This document shows positions 1 through 8,482 of a stretch of DNA of 24,003 nucleotides, in pieces. Position 1 is the stretch's first letter; each line of letters opens with the position of its first letter. The notes beneath the pieces were generated by a model. That model made no database searches. It saw nothing but the letters and a program-made list of their open reading frames with translations, and was not told the DNA's origin. The position numbers were made by a program, and so were the translations under genes. Origin of the DNA: CAYYJM01 sp964471755 (GTDB lineage: Bacteria > Planctomycetota > Planctomycetia > Gemmatales > Gemmataceae); contig CAYYJM010000072.1 in NCBI GenBank assembly GCA_964471755.1, forward strand, positions 1-24,003. Direction: 5' to 3'.

Positions 1-2
1 CA

Positions 3-1556
3 CTCCTCGCGGCGGTCGGCGTCCTCTTCCTGGTGCCGTACCTCGTCGCGATGATCTTCGTCCAGGGCGAACCCCGGCCGATCGATCCCGACGTGCTGCG
101 GCAGAACGGGCCTCTGTTTCTGCTGCTCTACTGCGTCGTCCAGATCGTGTTCAGCTCGAATCAGGGGGCGTTGTACTTCACGCCGGCCGAGGTGCAGTTC
201 CTCTTCTCCGGGCCGTTCACGCGTCGGCAGATCCTGGTCTACAAGGTCGTCCTGCTCACGCTGCTGACCTTGCCGTTGCCGTTGGTCTTCAGCCTGATGC
301 TGCGGCACCACGCCGGCTCGTGGTACGCGGCCATGCTGGCGATGGCCCTGGGCATCCTGTTCCTGAATCTGTTCACGATCGCGGTCAACCTGGGCGTCGA
401 TGCCATCGGGGCGACACGGGTCAGCCGGACGCGCTCGCTGCTGCTGCTCGCGCTGCTGATCGGCTTCCTCCTGGTGGCCTCCGCGACGGGCGGCCTGCCC
501 GACTGGGGGCGGATCGGAGCCGAGGGGGAGAACCTGGCCCGGTCGCCCATCCTGCGGGTCATCTGCTGGCCGCTGACCTGGTTTTTCGAGCTGTTCCTGG
601 CGACGCAGATCTACCCCGATCTGCTGGTCGCCCTGGCCCTGTGTCTGCTGGTCGATGCCGGCATGCTTCTGGTGGTCTTCGCCCTGGACCGCAACCTGCT
701 CGAACTGGCGGCGGCGAACAGTGAGCGCACCTACGCCCTGATCCAGCAGATGCGACGCGGCCAGTCGGGGTTGGCGGTGGGCGGCGGCACCTCAACGTGG
801 AGCCTGCCGGACTTCCCCTATCTGGGCGGCATCGGCCCGATCTTCTGGCGGCAACTCATGCTCGCGCTGCGTGGCATGGGCCGACTCGTGGTCGTTCTCC
901 TCATCATTGGCGGTATGGTGACCTTCGGCACGATGAACGGCAGCCGGGGCGCGGACGCTGCCGAAACATTCCTCGGTGCCGTCTTGTCCATGCTGGTCAT
1001 GCTCACCATCTTCATGAGCATGTTGATGCCGTTCGACTTTCGCGGCGATGTCGATAACATCGCGGCGTTGAAAACCTTTCCGGTGGCACCGTGGGCTTTG
1101 GTGATGGGTCAGCTGGCGACGCCGGTCCTGGTGGCTTCGCTGTTTCAGTGGGCCATCCTGGGCGGCATGGGGCTGCTCGCCGTGTTTCGCGGCACGCCGT
1201 TACCCTTCCTGCCGATGCTGGCGCTCGCGGTCTTCCTCCCGGTGTTCAACTTCCTGATGTTCGCCATCGAGAACCTGCTCTTTCTCTGGTTCCCGATCCG
1301 ACTGACCCAGGTGACGCCGGGCGACTTCCAGTCCTTCGGCCGAAACATCCTGCTGACGCTGGGGAAGTTCTTTCTGCTGGCCGTCGTCCTGGGAGTGGCG
1401 GCGACTCTGGGCGTCCTGGTCTACTTCTTTCAGCCGAACGCCGTCCTGGCTCTTGCGGTCGCCTGGATGGTCGTCGGCTTTGCCGGTCTCGCCCTGGTCC
1501 CGGCGATCATGGTCGCCTTCGCCAATTTCGACGTTGGCCGGGATACGCCGCCATGA
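3..1556 (+). CDS. Putative ABC exporter membrane protein (5' partial)
   Basis: The reading frame is open to the window edge, so the N-terminus is missing; the apparent GTG start at 33 is only an internal valine. The visible part, more than 500 residues, is a polytopic membrane protein with many hydrophobic segments of 18-25 residues, separated by a soluble stretch after residue 220 or so. The early segment 'YFTPAEVQFLFSGPFTRR' resembles the 'putative ABC exporter' family common in planctomycetes, where a matching ATPase is usually encoded next door; that gene would lie upstream of the window. Substrate unknown. It ends with TGA at 1554-1556, only 25 bases before the next gene, so it is probably in an operon with the ATP-cone protein and the nitrilase. 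Family assignment is by recalled motif, not by a search. Confidence 0.8.
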   Translation, partial: LLAAVGVLFLVPYLVAMIFVQGEPRPIDPDVLRQNGPLFLLLYCVVQIVFSSNQGALYFTPAEVQFLFSGPFTRRQILVYKVVLLTLLTLPLPLVFSLMLRHHAGSWYAAMLAMALGILFLNLFTIAVNLGVDAIGATRVSRTRSLLLLALLIGFLLVASATGGLPDWGRIGAEGENLARSPILRVICWPLTWFFELFLATQIYPDLLVALALCLLVDAGMLLVVFALDRNLLELAAANSERTYALIQQMRRGQSGLAVGGGTSTWSLPDFPYLGGIGPIFWRQLMLALRGMGRLVVVLLIIGGMVTFGTMNGSRGADAAETFLGAVLSMLVMLTIFMSMLMPFDFRGDVDNIAALKTFPVAPWALVMGQLATPVLVASLFQWAILGGMGLLAVFRGTPLPFLPMLALAVFLPVFNFLMFAIENLLFLWFPIRLTQVTPGDFQSFGRNILLTLGKFFLLAVVLGVAATLGVLVYFFQPNAVLALAVAWMVVGFAGLALVPAIMVAFANFDVGRDTPP

Positions 1557-1581
1557 CGAGGAGCCGATGGGAGGCAGTCCG

Positions 1582-2937
1582 ATGGAACTGACTGGCCCGG
1601 CCTGGGTCCGACAAGGCGATGGCTCCCTGGAGCCGTTCGACGCCGATCGCATCTGCGGTGCGTTGTTCCGCGTCGGCGAGCGGCTCGGCCGACCCGATGC
1701 GTTTCTGGCCCGCGAACTGACCGATGGTGTGGTCCATTTCCTCCAGGCCGAACACGAGGGCGGCATCGCGACCGTGGCGGACGTGCGCGAGGTGGTGGTG
1801 AAGGTCGTCCGCGAACTCGGCAAGCCGCACCTGGCCCGTGCCTACGAGGAGGCGACGCCCCCCCGGATCGGGCCGGTGCGACCTCCGGAGCCGAGCGGGC
1901 CAGGCGGCTTCTCGCGTGAGCTGCTCTCGGCCCATGCCGAGGGCCTGCTCGTGCTGGGCGGTCTGGACACGCCGGCGAAGCTGACCGCTCGCGTGCTGCC
2001 CTGGCCGCGATCGGCCGACGATCTGGAGCCGACCCTCGCCCGGATGCAGGCCGTCGTCGCCGAGACGCTCGTTCTGGACGGCCCGGAATACTGGCTGGCC
2101 CGCGTGGCCCTGTCGCCCGAGGCGTTCCTGGCCCGTGTCGAGTCGGTTCTCCGGCAGGGTGGCCTGACCGGGGTTCTCAACCTGAACGTGGCGGTGCCGC
2201 CGGCAGCGCTGGGGGAACTGGCTCCCGGCCCGCTCTTCGGTGAGCCGACCGAGGGGCAGCCGCACGGCGAGGTCGCCCTGCGACTGATCGCCCTGGCCGG
2301 AGAGCCGTGGCGGATCGTGTGGCATCTGGCGAACGCCGGAACGACGGCTCCGGCACGGGCGGGAATCGAGTACGTCCCGGGCCGGGCTCGCCGACAGGTG
2401 CCTCTGGATGAGGGCCTCGATCGGACGGCCGGCGGCCTGCTGCTGCGGGTCGGCGTTCGTCTGTCGCGTCTGCCGGCCGGCGAATCGGCCCTGGACAAGG
2501 TTGGCACGCTCGCCCGGCTGGCCCTGAGTGCTGGCGTCCAGCGACGGGCCTATCTGCGGCGAGTGAGCGACGGCTTGCTCGAAGGCTTCCTGCTCGATCG
2601 GGCTCTGCTCCAGGTGGTGCCGCTCGGCCTGGAGACGTTCGTCGAGCCGATCCGTCGCAAGCTGGTGCGTCGGCTGCGTGAGGTGCTGCGTGCGGAAGGC
2701 GGCCGCGTCCAGCTGGCGACCTGCCTGGAGGGACCGACGCTCGATCTCGGCGAGCTGGACCTGAATGACACCGACGTGACACGACGGCTCCGGGCGATTG
2801 GTCAGTTGCACGAGGCCGCCGGTCGGGGATGCCTGACGCTCCGGATCACGGACGATCGGCAGATCCCGGCCTGGCTCGCCCTCATCGAGAGCAACACGGC
2901 GATCGATCGGGTGCGGTTCGTTCGCTCCGGGCTCTGA
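1582..2937 (+). CDS. ATP-cone domain protein with degenerate ribonucleotide-reductase-like body
   Basis: 451 residues from ATG 1582. This start has GGGAGG at 1569-1574 with 7-base spacing; an in-frame ATG at 1567 has a poorer 3-base spacing. Residues 8-92 or so match the ATP-cone, the nucleotide-sensing N-terminal domain of ribonucleotide reductases and NrdR: a basic/acidic strand, 'FDADRICGALFRV', then 'TVADVREVVVKVVRELG'. The rest is not a normal reductase. It has weak similarity in pattern ('SAHAEGLLVLGGLDTP', and later 'LLEGFLLDRALLQVVPLGLE') to the core of class II/III reductases, but there is no glycyl-radical motif and almost no cysteine. I infer a nucleotide-binding regulatory or decayed enzyme; no activity can be assigned. 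It sits between the ABC exporter and a nitrilase, 20 bases from the latter. Confidence 0.82.
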   Translation: MELTGPAWVRQGDGSLEPFDADRICGALFRVGERLGRPDAFLARELTDGVVHFLQAEHEGGIATVADVREVVVKVVRELGKPHLARAYEEATPPRIGPVRPPEPSGPGGFSRELLSAHAEGLLVLGGLDTPAKLTARVLPWPRSADDLEPTLARMQAVVAETLVLDGPEYWLARVALSPEAFLARVESVLRQGGLTGVLNLNVAVPPAALGELAPGPLFGEPTEGQPHGEVALRLIALAGEPWRIVWHLANAGTTAPARAGIEYVPGRARRQVPLDEGLDRTAGGLLLRVGVRLSRLPAGESALDKVGTLARLALSAGVQRRAYLRRVSDGLLEGFLLDRALLQVVPLGLETFVEPIRRKLVRRLREVLRAEGGRVQLATCLEGPTLDLGELDLNDTDVTRRLRAIGQLHEAAGRGCLTLRITDDRQIPAWLALIESNTAIDRVRFVRSGL

Positions 2938-2957
2938 CAACCTGAGGGAGGCATGCA

Positions 2958-3761
2958 ATGGGTTGGACCGTCGCACTGGGCCAGATGGACCTCGTCCCGG
3001 GAGAGCCGGGCCGGAACCTGGCGGTCGTCACGGCGCTGGCCGAGAAGTCGGCCCGGGCCGGAGCGGAACTACTGCTGGTGCCGGAACTCTGGTCCACCGG
3101 ATACACGCTCGACCGGGCCGAGGAGCTGGCCTCGTCGCTTGAAGATGGAATCGTCGCCGAGACGGGCCGGGTCGCCGCCGCGCAGCGGATCGCGATCCTC
3201 GGCTCGACGCTGGTTCGCGTTCCGGGCGGCGTCGGCAACACGGCCGTCTTCCACGATCGCGACGGCCGACCGCGCGGCGTCTACAGCAAGGTTCACCTCT
3301 TCGGCCTGATGGACGAGCCGCGCTACCTGGTGGCGGGTCCGGGCCCGGTCCTGATCGAGACGCCGTGGGGCAGGGCGGGCCTGGCCATCTGCTACGACCT
3401 GCGGTTTCCCGAACTGTTCCGGTCCTACGCCGTGGCCGGGGCGGACCTGATCCTGCTGGTCGCCGAATGGCCGATGCCGCGACTGGCACACTGGCAGACG
3501 CTGCTCCGCGCCCGGGCGATCGAGAATCAGGTCTTCGTGATCGCCTGCAACCGTGTCGGCACCAGCGGCGCGACGACGTTCTTCGGCCATTCGACGGTGA
3601 TCGATCCGTGGGGCGAGGTCCTCTTCGAGGCGGACGATCAGGCCGGCCTGCACCTCGTTGAGATCGATCCCGATCGGCTGGCGGAGGCGCGACGGAAGCT
3701 GCCCGTCCTGCGCGACCGTCGGCCGGAGGCGTATTGTCCGTCAGAGCCGCGCACGCAGTGA
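2958..3761 (+). CDS. Nitrilase-family carbon-nitrogen hydrolase (omega-amidase-like)
   Basis: 267 residues, the normal length for the family. The catalytic Glu-Lys-Cys triad is visible: Glu43 in 'VPELWSTGY', Lys111 in 'YSKVHLF' and Cys145 in 'GLAICYDLRFPELFR'. The Cys context 'CYDLRFPELFR' is typical of the omega-amidase / carbon-nitrogen hydrolase branch, which hydrolyses small amides in the cytoplasm, for example alpha-ketoglutaramate; the true substrate is not readable here. The start ATG at 2958 has GAGGGAGG 6 bases upstream. The last residues and the TGA (3759-3761) are encoded by a long inverted repeat (3741-3894), so the extreme C-terminus may be repeat-derived. Third gene of the exporter/ATP-cone operon. 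Confidence 0.92.
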   Translation: MGWTVALGQMDLVPGEPGRNLAVVTALAEKSARAGAELLLVPELWSTGYTLDRAEELASSLEDGIVAETGRVAAAQRIAILGSTLVRVPGGVGNTAVFHDRDGRPRGVYSKVHLFGLMDEPRYLVAGPGPVLIETPWGRAGLAICYDLRFPELFRSYAVAGADLILLVAEWPMPRLAHWQTLLRARAIENQVFVIACNRVGTSGATTFFGHSTVIDPWGEVLFEADDQAGLHLVEIDPDRLAEARRKLPVLRDRRPEAYCPSEPRTQ

Positions 3762-3894
3762 GCCGCCAGGCGAGCGGAGTAAGCGCACCACGACCGGCAC
3801 ATCAGGGCGGAGTAAGCGTGCCAGGACCTGCACGTCCGGGCCTCGACACGCTTACTCCGCTCGGCCTGCGGCCTCGCTGCGTGCGCGGCTCTGA
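3741..3894. repeat. Complex palindromic intergenic repeat with nested tandem units
   Basis: Two outer arms, 3741-3785 and 3849-3894, are inverted copies: 18 bases from 'TCAGAGCCGCGCACGCAG' and 15 bases 'CGAGCGGAGTAAGCG' match exactly, with a few differences between. Inside lies a second perfect inverted pair of 14 bases, 3807-3820 with 3847-3860 (GCGGAGTAAGCGTG). The segment also contains two tandem direct units of about 33 bases, 3774-3806 and 3807-3839, with about six mismatches. The left arm runs into the nitrilase coding sequence and carries its stop codon. The structure could form a long hairpin and end transcription before gatC; mobility or a role in chromosome structure is inference. 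Confidence 0.85.
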
Positions 3895-3923
3895 CAGACG
3901 CGTAATCCCTCCGGCGCGAACCC

Positions 3924-3951
3924 TTGCGGCTGGCACGCCTGTCCCTATACT
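3924..3951 (+). promoter_or_regulatory. Sigma70-like promoter for gatCAB
   Basis: TTGCGG at 3924-3929 and TATACT at 3946-3951, 16 bases apart, lie about 36 bases upstream of the gatC start and just downstream of the palindromic repeat. Both hexamers match the consensus in at least four positions. It is the only good promoter-like pair I see ahead of gatC. Prediction only. Confidence 0.55.
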
Positions 3952-3987
3952 CGAAGGGGTAGCGTCCGACCGGAAGGAGCAGCGCGC

Positions 3988-4311
3988 ATGTCCGCCGAAC
4001 AGGCCATCCCGAGCGATCGAATCGACGAGACGAAGGTGCGCGCGATCGCCGAGCTGGCCCGGCTCGCCCTGACCGATACCGAGGTCGCCTCGTTCAGTCA
4101 GCAGTTCACCGCCATCATCGAATACTTCCACCTGCTCGACGATGCCAGCGTCGCGGACGTACCGCCGGCCTACCTGCTCAACGTGCGGGAAGACACGATG
4201 CGAGCCGACGAGCCGGGAACGTGCATCGACCGCGAGGAGTTCCTCTCGCAGGCTCCCGTCCGTGCCGGCGAACGGATCAAGGTCGCGCCGGTCATCAACG
4301 CCGAGGACTGA
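3988..4311 (+). CDS. gatC: Asp-tRNA(Asn)/Glu-tRNA(Gln) amidotransferase subunit C
   Basis: 107 residues, the usual GatC length. GatC is the small subunit that wraps around GatA and stabilises the GatCAB complex, which converts misacylated Glu-tRNA(Gln) and Asp-tRNA(Asn) to the correct amidated form in the cytoplasm. The family pattern is clear: N-terminal 'VRAIAELARLALTDTEV', then 'FTAIIEYFHLLDDASVADVPP' and a C-terminal 'REEFLSQAPVRAGERIKVAPV'. The ATG at 3988 is preceded by GGAAGGAG at 3972-3979, 8 bases away. The stop codon is one base before the gatA start, implying translational coupling. The presence of gatCAB suggests that the organism makes Gln-tRNA and/or Asn-tRNA by the indirect route. 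Confidence 0.95.
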   Translation: MSAEQAIPSDRIDETKVRAIAELARLALTDTEVASFSQQFTAIIEYFHLLDDASVADVPPAYLLNVREDTMRADEPGTCIDREEFLSQAPVRAGERIKVAPVINAED

Positions 4312-4312
4312 C

Positions 4313-5809
4313 ATGGATTCGCTTCCCGCCACCCTGACCGAGGCGGCGTCGGCCCTCACTGCCGGTTCGCTCTCGTCGGTCGAACTGACCCGCGCCGTCC
4401 TCGACCGCATCGAAGCCTGCGACGATCGTCTCGGATCGTACGTCACCGTGTGTGCCGAGAAGGCCCTGGCCCGGGCCAGCGCTGCCGACGCACGGCGCAC
4501 GAAGAAGGACCGCGTTGGCCCGCTGCTCGGCGTGCCCTTCGCGCTCAAGGACGCGATCGTCTCGCGCGGCGTCCGGACGACGGCGGCCTCACGCATCCTC
4601 CGGGACTACGTTCCGCCCTACAACGCGACCGTGGCCGAGCGGCTGGAGCAGGCCGGCGCGGTGCTGCTGGGCAAGAACAACATGGACGAGTTCGGCATGG
4701 GCTCGTCCTGCGAGAACTCGGCGTGCTGTCCGGGTCGGAACCCGTGGGATCCGACCCGTGTTCCGGGCGGCTCCTCGGGCGGCAGCGCCGCGGCGGTCGC
4801 TCACGGCCTGGGTCTCTTCTCCCTCGGTGGCGACACGGGTGGCTCGATTCGTCTGCCGGCGAGCTTCTGCAACGTCGTCGGCCTGAAGCCGACCTACGGT
4901 CGGGTGTCGCGCTACGGCCTGATCGCCCTCTGCTCCTCGTTCGACACGATCGGGCCAATGACGCGAACAGTGCGCGATTGTGCCCTCGTCACGCAGACCA
5001 TCGCCGGGCACGATCCACACGACATGACGACGATCGATGCTCCGGTGCCGGACTACCTGGCCCGCCTCGGCAAGCCAATCAAGGGCCTGAAGCTGGGCCT
5101 GCCGAAGGAGTATTTCGGCCAGGGGCTCGACGCCGGCGTCGAGAAGGTGGTGCGCGATGCGATCGCCGAACTGGTCAAGCAGGGAGCGACGACCGTCGAG
5201 GTGTCGCTGCCGACGACGCGCTGGGCGATCCCGATCTACTACCTGTGCCTGTTCGCCGAGGCCAGCTCGAACCTGTCACGCTACGACGGCATCCGCTTCG
5301 GGACGCAACTGCCGAAGGATCCCGACAGCGTGGTCGAGACGTACTTCCAGTCGCGCGGAGCCGGCTTCGGGCCGGAGGTCAAGCGGCGGATCATGCTTGG
5401 CACCTACGTCCTGTCGGCGGGCTACTACGACGCCTATTATCTGCGAGCGCAGAAGGCGCGGACGTTGCTCCGTCGTGATTTCGAGGCAGCTCTGACACAG
5501 TGCGACGTGATCGTCGGCCCGGTCAGTCCGACGACCGCGTTCCCGGTTGGCGAGAAGACCGACGACCCACTGGCGATGTACCTGTCGGACATCTACACGA
5601 CGCCGATCAACCCGGCGGGGATGCCGGCCCTCTCGGTGCCGTGCGGCTTCGCGGCGGGTCTGCCGGTCGGTCTGCACCTGATCGGCCGACATCTCGACGA
5701 GGAGACGTTGTTTCAGGTCGGCGACGCCTACCAGCTGGCGACCGACTGGCACACACGTCGGCCGCCGGAACTGCCGACGAGTTTGAAGCCGGTCGAGCGG
5801 AAGTTTTGA
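4313..5809 (+). CDS. gatA: Asp-tRNA(Asn)/Glu-tRNA(Gln) amidotransferase subunit A
   Basis: 498 residues. GatA is the amidase-signature glutaminase subunit that frees ammonia from glutamine and passes it to GatB. The Ser-cisSer-Lys triad is intact: Lys79 in 'GVPFALKD', Ser154 in 'PGGSSGGSAAAV' and the nucleophile Ser178 in 'GGDTGGSIRLPAS'. These positions coincide with the well-studied Staphylococcus aureus numbering. The start at 4313 is one base after the gatC stop. A hydrophobic, glycine-rich amidase core and the C-terminal 'NPAGMPALSVPCG' segment are present, so the gene looks complete. It ends with TGA directly before the inverted repeat at 5811-5875. Confidence 0.97.
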   Translation: MDSLPATLTEAASALTAGSLSSVELTRAVLDRIEACDDRLGSYVTVCAEKALARASAADARRTKKDRVGPLLGVPFALKDAIVSRGVRTTAASRILRDYVPPYNATVAERLEQAGAVLLGKNNMDEFGMGSSCENSACCPGRNPWDPTRVPGGSSGGSAAAVAHGLGLFSLGGDTGGSIRLPASFCNVVGLKPTYGRVSRYGLIALCSSFDTIGPMTRTVRDCALVTQTIAGHDPHDMTTIDAPVPDYLARLGKPIKGLKLGLPKEYFGQGLDAGVEKVVRDAIAELVKQGATTVEVSLPTTRWAIPIYYLCLFAEASSNLSRYDGIRFGTQLPKDPDSVVETYFQSRGAGFGPEVKRRIMLGTYVLSAGYYDAYYLRAQKARTLLRRDFEAALTQCDVIVGPVSPTTAFPVGEKTDDPLAMYLSDIYTTPINPAGMPALSVPCGFAAGLPVGLHLIGRHLDEETLFQVGDAYQLATDWHTRRPPELPTSLKPVERKF

Positions 5810-5810
5810 C

Positions 5811-5875
5811 ATTTAGCCGCCGGCTTGCCGGCGGGTCTTCGCGGCCAAGCACCGCCGGCAAGCCGGCGGCTAAAT
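5811..5875. repeat. Perfect 24-bp inverted repeat, each arm itself palindromic
   Basis: Arms 5811-5834 and 5852-5875 are perfect reverse complements (24 of 24) around a 17-base loop. Each arm contains its own near-perfect palindrome, CCGCCGGC-TT-GCCGGCGG, so the DNA can form either one long stem or two short ones, as paired REP-type elements do. A third copy with one mismatch lies at 20178-20201. The element begins one base after the gatA TGA. Its right arm ends in 'TAAAT', and the final bases form an ATG (5874) in frame with gatB. It could act as a terminator, an RNA-stability element or a translation block; which one is unknown. Confidence 0.9.
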
Positions 5876-5885
5876 GGGGTTCGTG

Positions 5886-7336
<1,451 letters not shown>

Positions 7337-7350
7337 CTCCGAACGCCAGG

Positions 7351-7814
7351 TCACTCCTCCTTGACCACGAGACGCTGTCCCGGCGCGACGTTCTCGCGAA
7401 CGACCACCTTGCCCGTGGCCGGAAAGGTCACCTCGACGCGGTATCCCGTCGCCGGTGCGATGTTCGTGAACGTGCCGTCGCCCCGGTTGCGGAAGAGGAT
7501 GTTCGGCCCCTTCGGACAGGTAACGAAGAGGTCCGGCCAGCCGTCGCCGTTGATGTCGCTCCAGGCGCAGGAGCGGGCCGCGGTCTTGAGCAGGACGCCA
7601 GCCTTTTCGCTCACGTCGGCAAAGGTGCCATCCCCCTTATCGCGGTAGAGCCGGCTGGCCCCCTGGCGCAGTGACGTGGCGTAGACATCGAGAACGCCGT
7701 CACGATCGAAATCGGCGACGGCGATGCCGGTTCCGTCCCCCTCGAATCTGCCCTCGCCAGCGAGGTCAGCAGACCTGACGAGAGCAGCGCGAGGAGGAGA
7801 GCCAGTGGTCGCAT
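7351..7814 (-). pseudogene. Short FG-GAP/ASPIC-type secreted protein, one-base frameshift after signal peptide
   Basis: Translation most likely starts at ATG 7814, which has GGAGGA 6 bases upstream and encodes a clear signal peptide, 'MRPLALLLALLSSGLLTS' followed by 'LARAD'. That frame then loses sense. The neighbouring frame carries two FG-GAP-like calcium-type motifs, 'ADFDRDGVLDVY' and 'SDINGDGWPDLF', each with a 'GDGTF' segment, and ends in an ASPIC/UnbV-like tail 'VVVRENVAPGQRLVVKEE'. One extra G in the run of five (C5 at 7737-7741 on the + strand) would join them as '...ADSRGDGTGIAVADFDRDG'. The repaired protein, about 154 residues, is much shorter than typical family members of several hundred, and most of the ASPIC core is missing. 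It may be a sequencing error, a true pseudogene or slippage. Downstream of the DUF542 gene by 24 bases. Confidence 0.7.
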
Positions 7815-7838
7815 CGTCGATCCTCCGTGGCAACGCGG

Positions 7839-8063
7839 TCAGGAACCCGGCCGGGGTGGCTGGTTCGATTCAGCGTTCGCCGCGATCAGTCGGTGGAGTC
7901 GGGCCAGAACCATTGCGGCATCGAGTCCCTGTTCGCGGCAGGCGTACGCCAGGGACTTGCCGCCACAACAGGTCTCGATGCCCAGTTCCTGGAACACGGC
8001 CAGGGTTTCGGGATGTTCGACGACCCAGTCCGGGACGCTCGTATCGAGGTCGCATTCAGCCAT
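7839..8063 (-). CDS. Stand-alone DUF542 (ScdA N-terminal-like) protein
   Basis: 74 residues from ATG 8063, with a GAGAG-type site about 8 bases upstream. The frame is open further upstream, but that extension is Arg-rich and unlike any family member. The protein matches the short domain at the N-terminus of RIC/ScdA iron-centre repair proteins: 'VPDWVVEHPETLAVFQELGIETCCGGK' followed by 'ACREQGLDAAMVLARL'. The paired cysteines in 'ETCCGG' are the family hallmark and are intact. The C-terminal hemerythrin part of full RIC proteins is absent, so it is a single-domain version. Known relatives are linked to repair of iron-sulphur or di-iron centres under nitrosative or oxidative stress; here that role is inference. 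It precedes the frameshifted FG-GAP gene on the same strand. Confidence 0.85.
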   Translation of the reverse strand: MAECDLDTSVPDWVVEHPETLAVFQELGIETCCGGKSLAYACREQGLDAAMVLARLHRLIAANAESNQPPRPGS

Positions 8064-8482
8064 CGGTCGTCTCTCGCATCGGGTCGTCGCGGTCCTTCGT
8101 GAATGATCGCGCACCGGCCGACGATCGACAAGCGCATTCCGGGCATCTGAGTGCAACCCCGGAGTGGCGAGATGTAGCGAGATGTCGGAGGGCGGTCCGG
8201 AGCGCCACCGCGACCTCGCACCCCGTGGAAACGCCAACAGCGCAGGCCCGCCGATGCTCCGACGAGATCGCAGCGACACCGCAGCGGTCTTGATTCGTAT
8301 ACTTTGATGGGATCTCCCACGTTCAGCAACGGTCCTCGAGTTGTTCCGAAATGACAGATACTCGCCTCCGTCTGGAATGGACGGGTTCGCCTCTACGGAG
8401 ATGGGTTCCGGGTGATCTCATGGATGGATCGATGCCAACTGAGATAGACTTCAGGAACCAATCTCCCCGCGAGGACGTGGCC
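8064..8482. other. Intergenic region between DUF542 (-) and Uma2 (+)
   Basis: About 420 bases with divergent genes on each side. I see no credible coding sequence: the frames here lack ribosome sites and family motifs. It has a 10-base tandem duplication near 8173-8192 (GCGAGATGT repeated) and an isolated TATACT at 8298-8303 without a good -35 partner. The promoters for both flanking genes should lie here, but I cannot place them. Confidence 0.6.

Noticed and set aside
1507..2976. 489-residue open frame on the - strand opposite the ATP-cone gene
   Set aside because: High-GC shadow frame; biased Arg/Gln/Pro composition, no family motif, and the + strand has a clear ATP-cone domain and ribosome site.
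3774..3860. Repeated 33-base units as a CRISPR array
   Set aside because: Just two adjacent units without spacers, and the arms are arranged as inverted repeats.
8160..8200. 10-base tandem repeat as a functional iteron
   Set aside because: Only two units and no origin-like context; probably chance duplication.
8064..8279. N-terminal extension of the DUF542 protein to 146 residues
   Set aside because: The extra 72 residues are Arg/Ser-rich and unlike the family, which begins close to the ATG at 8063.
8351..8482. Upstream start for the Uma2 gene
   Set aside because: No ribosome site at 8351; the family N-terminus and GAGGA site both fit ATG 8483.
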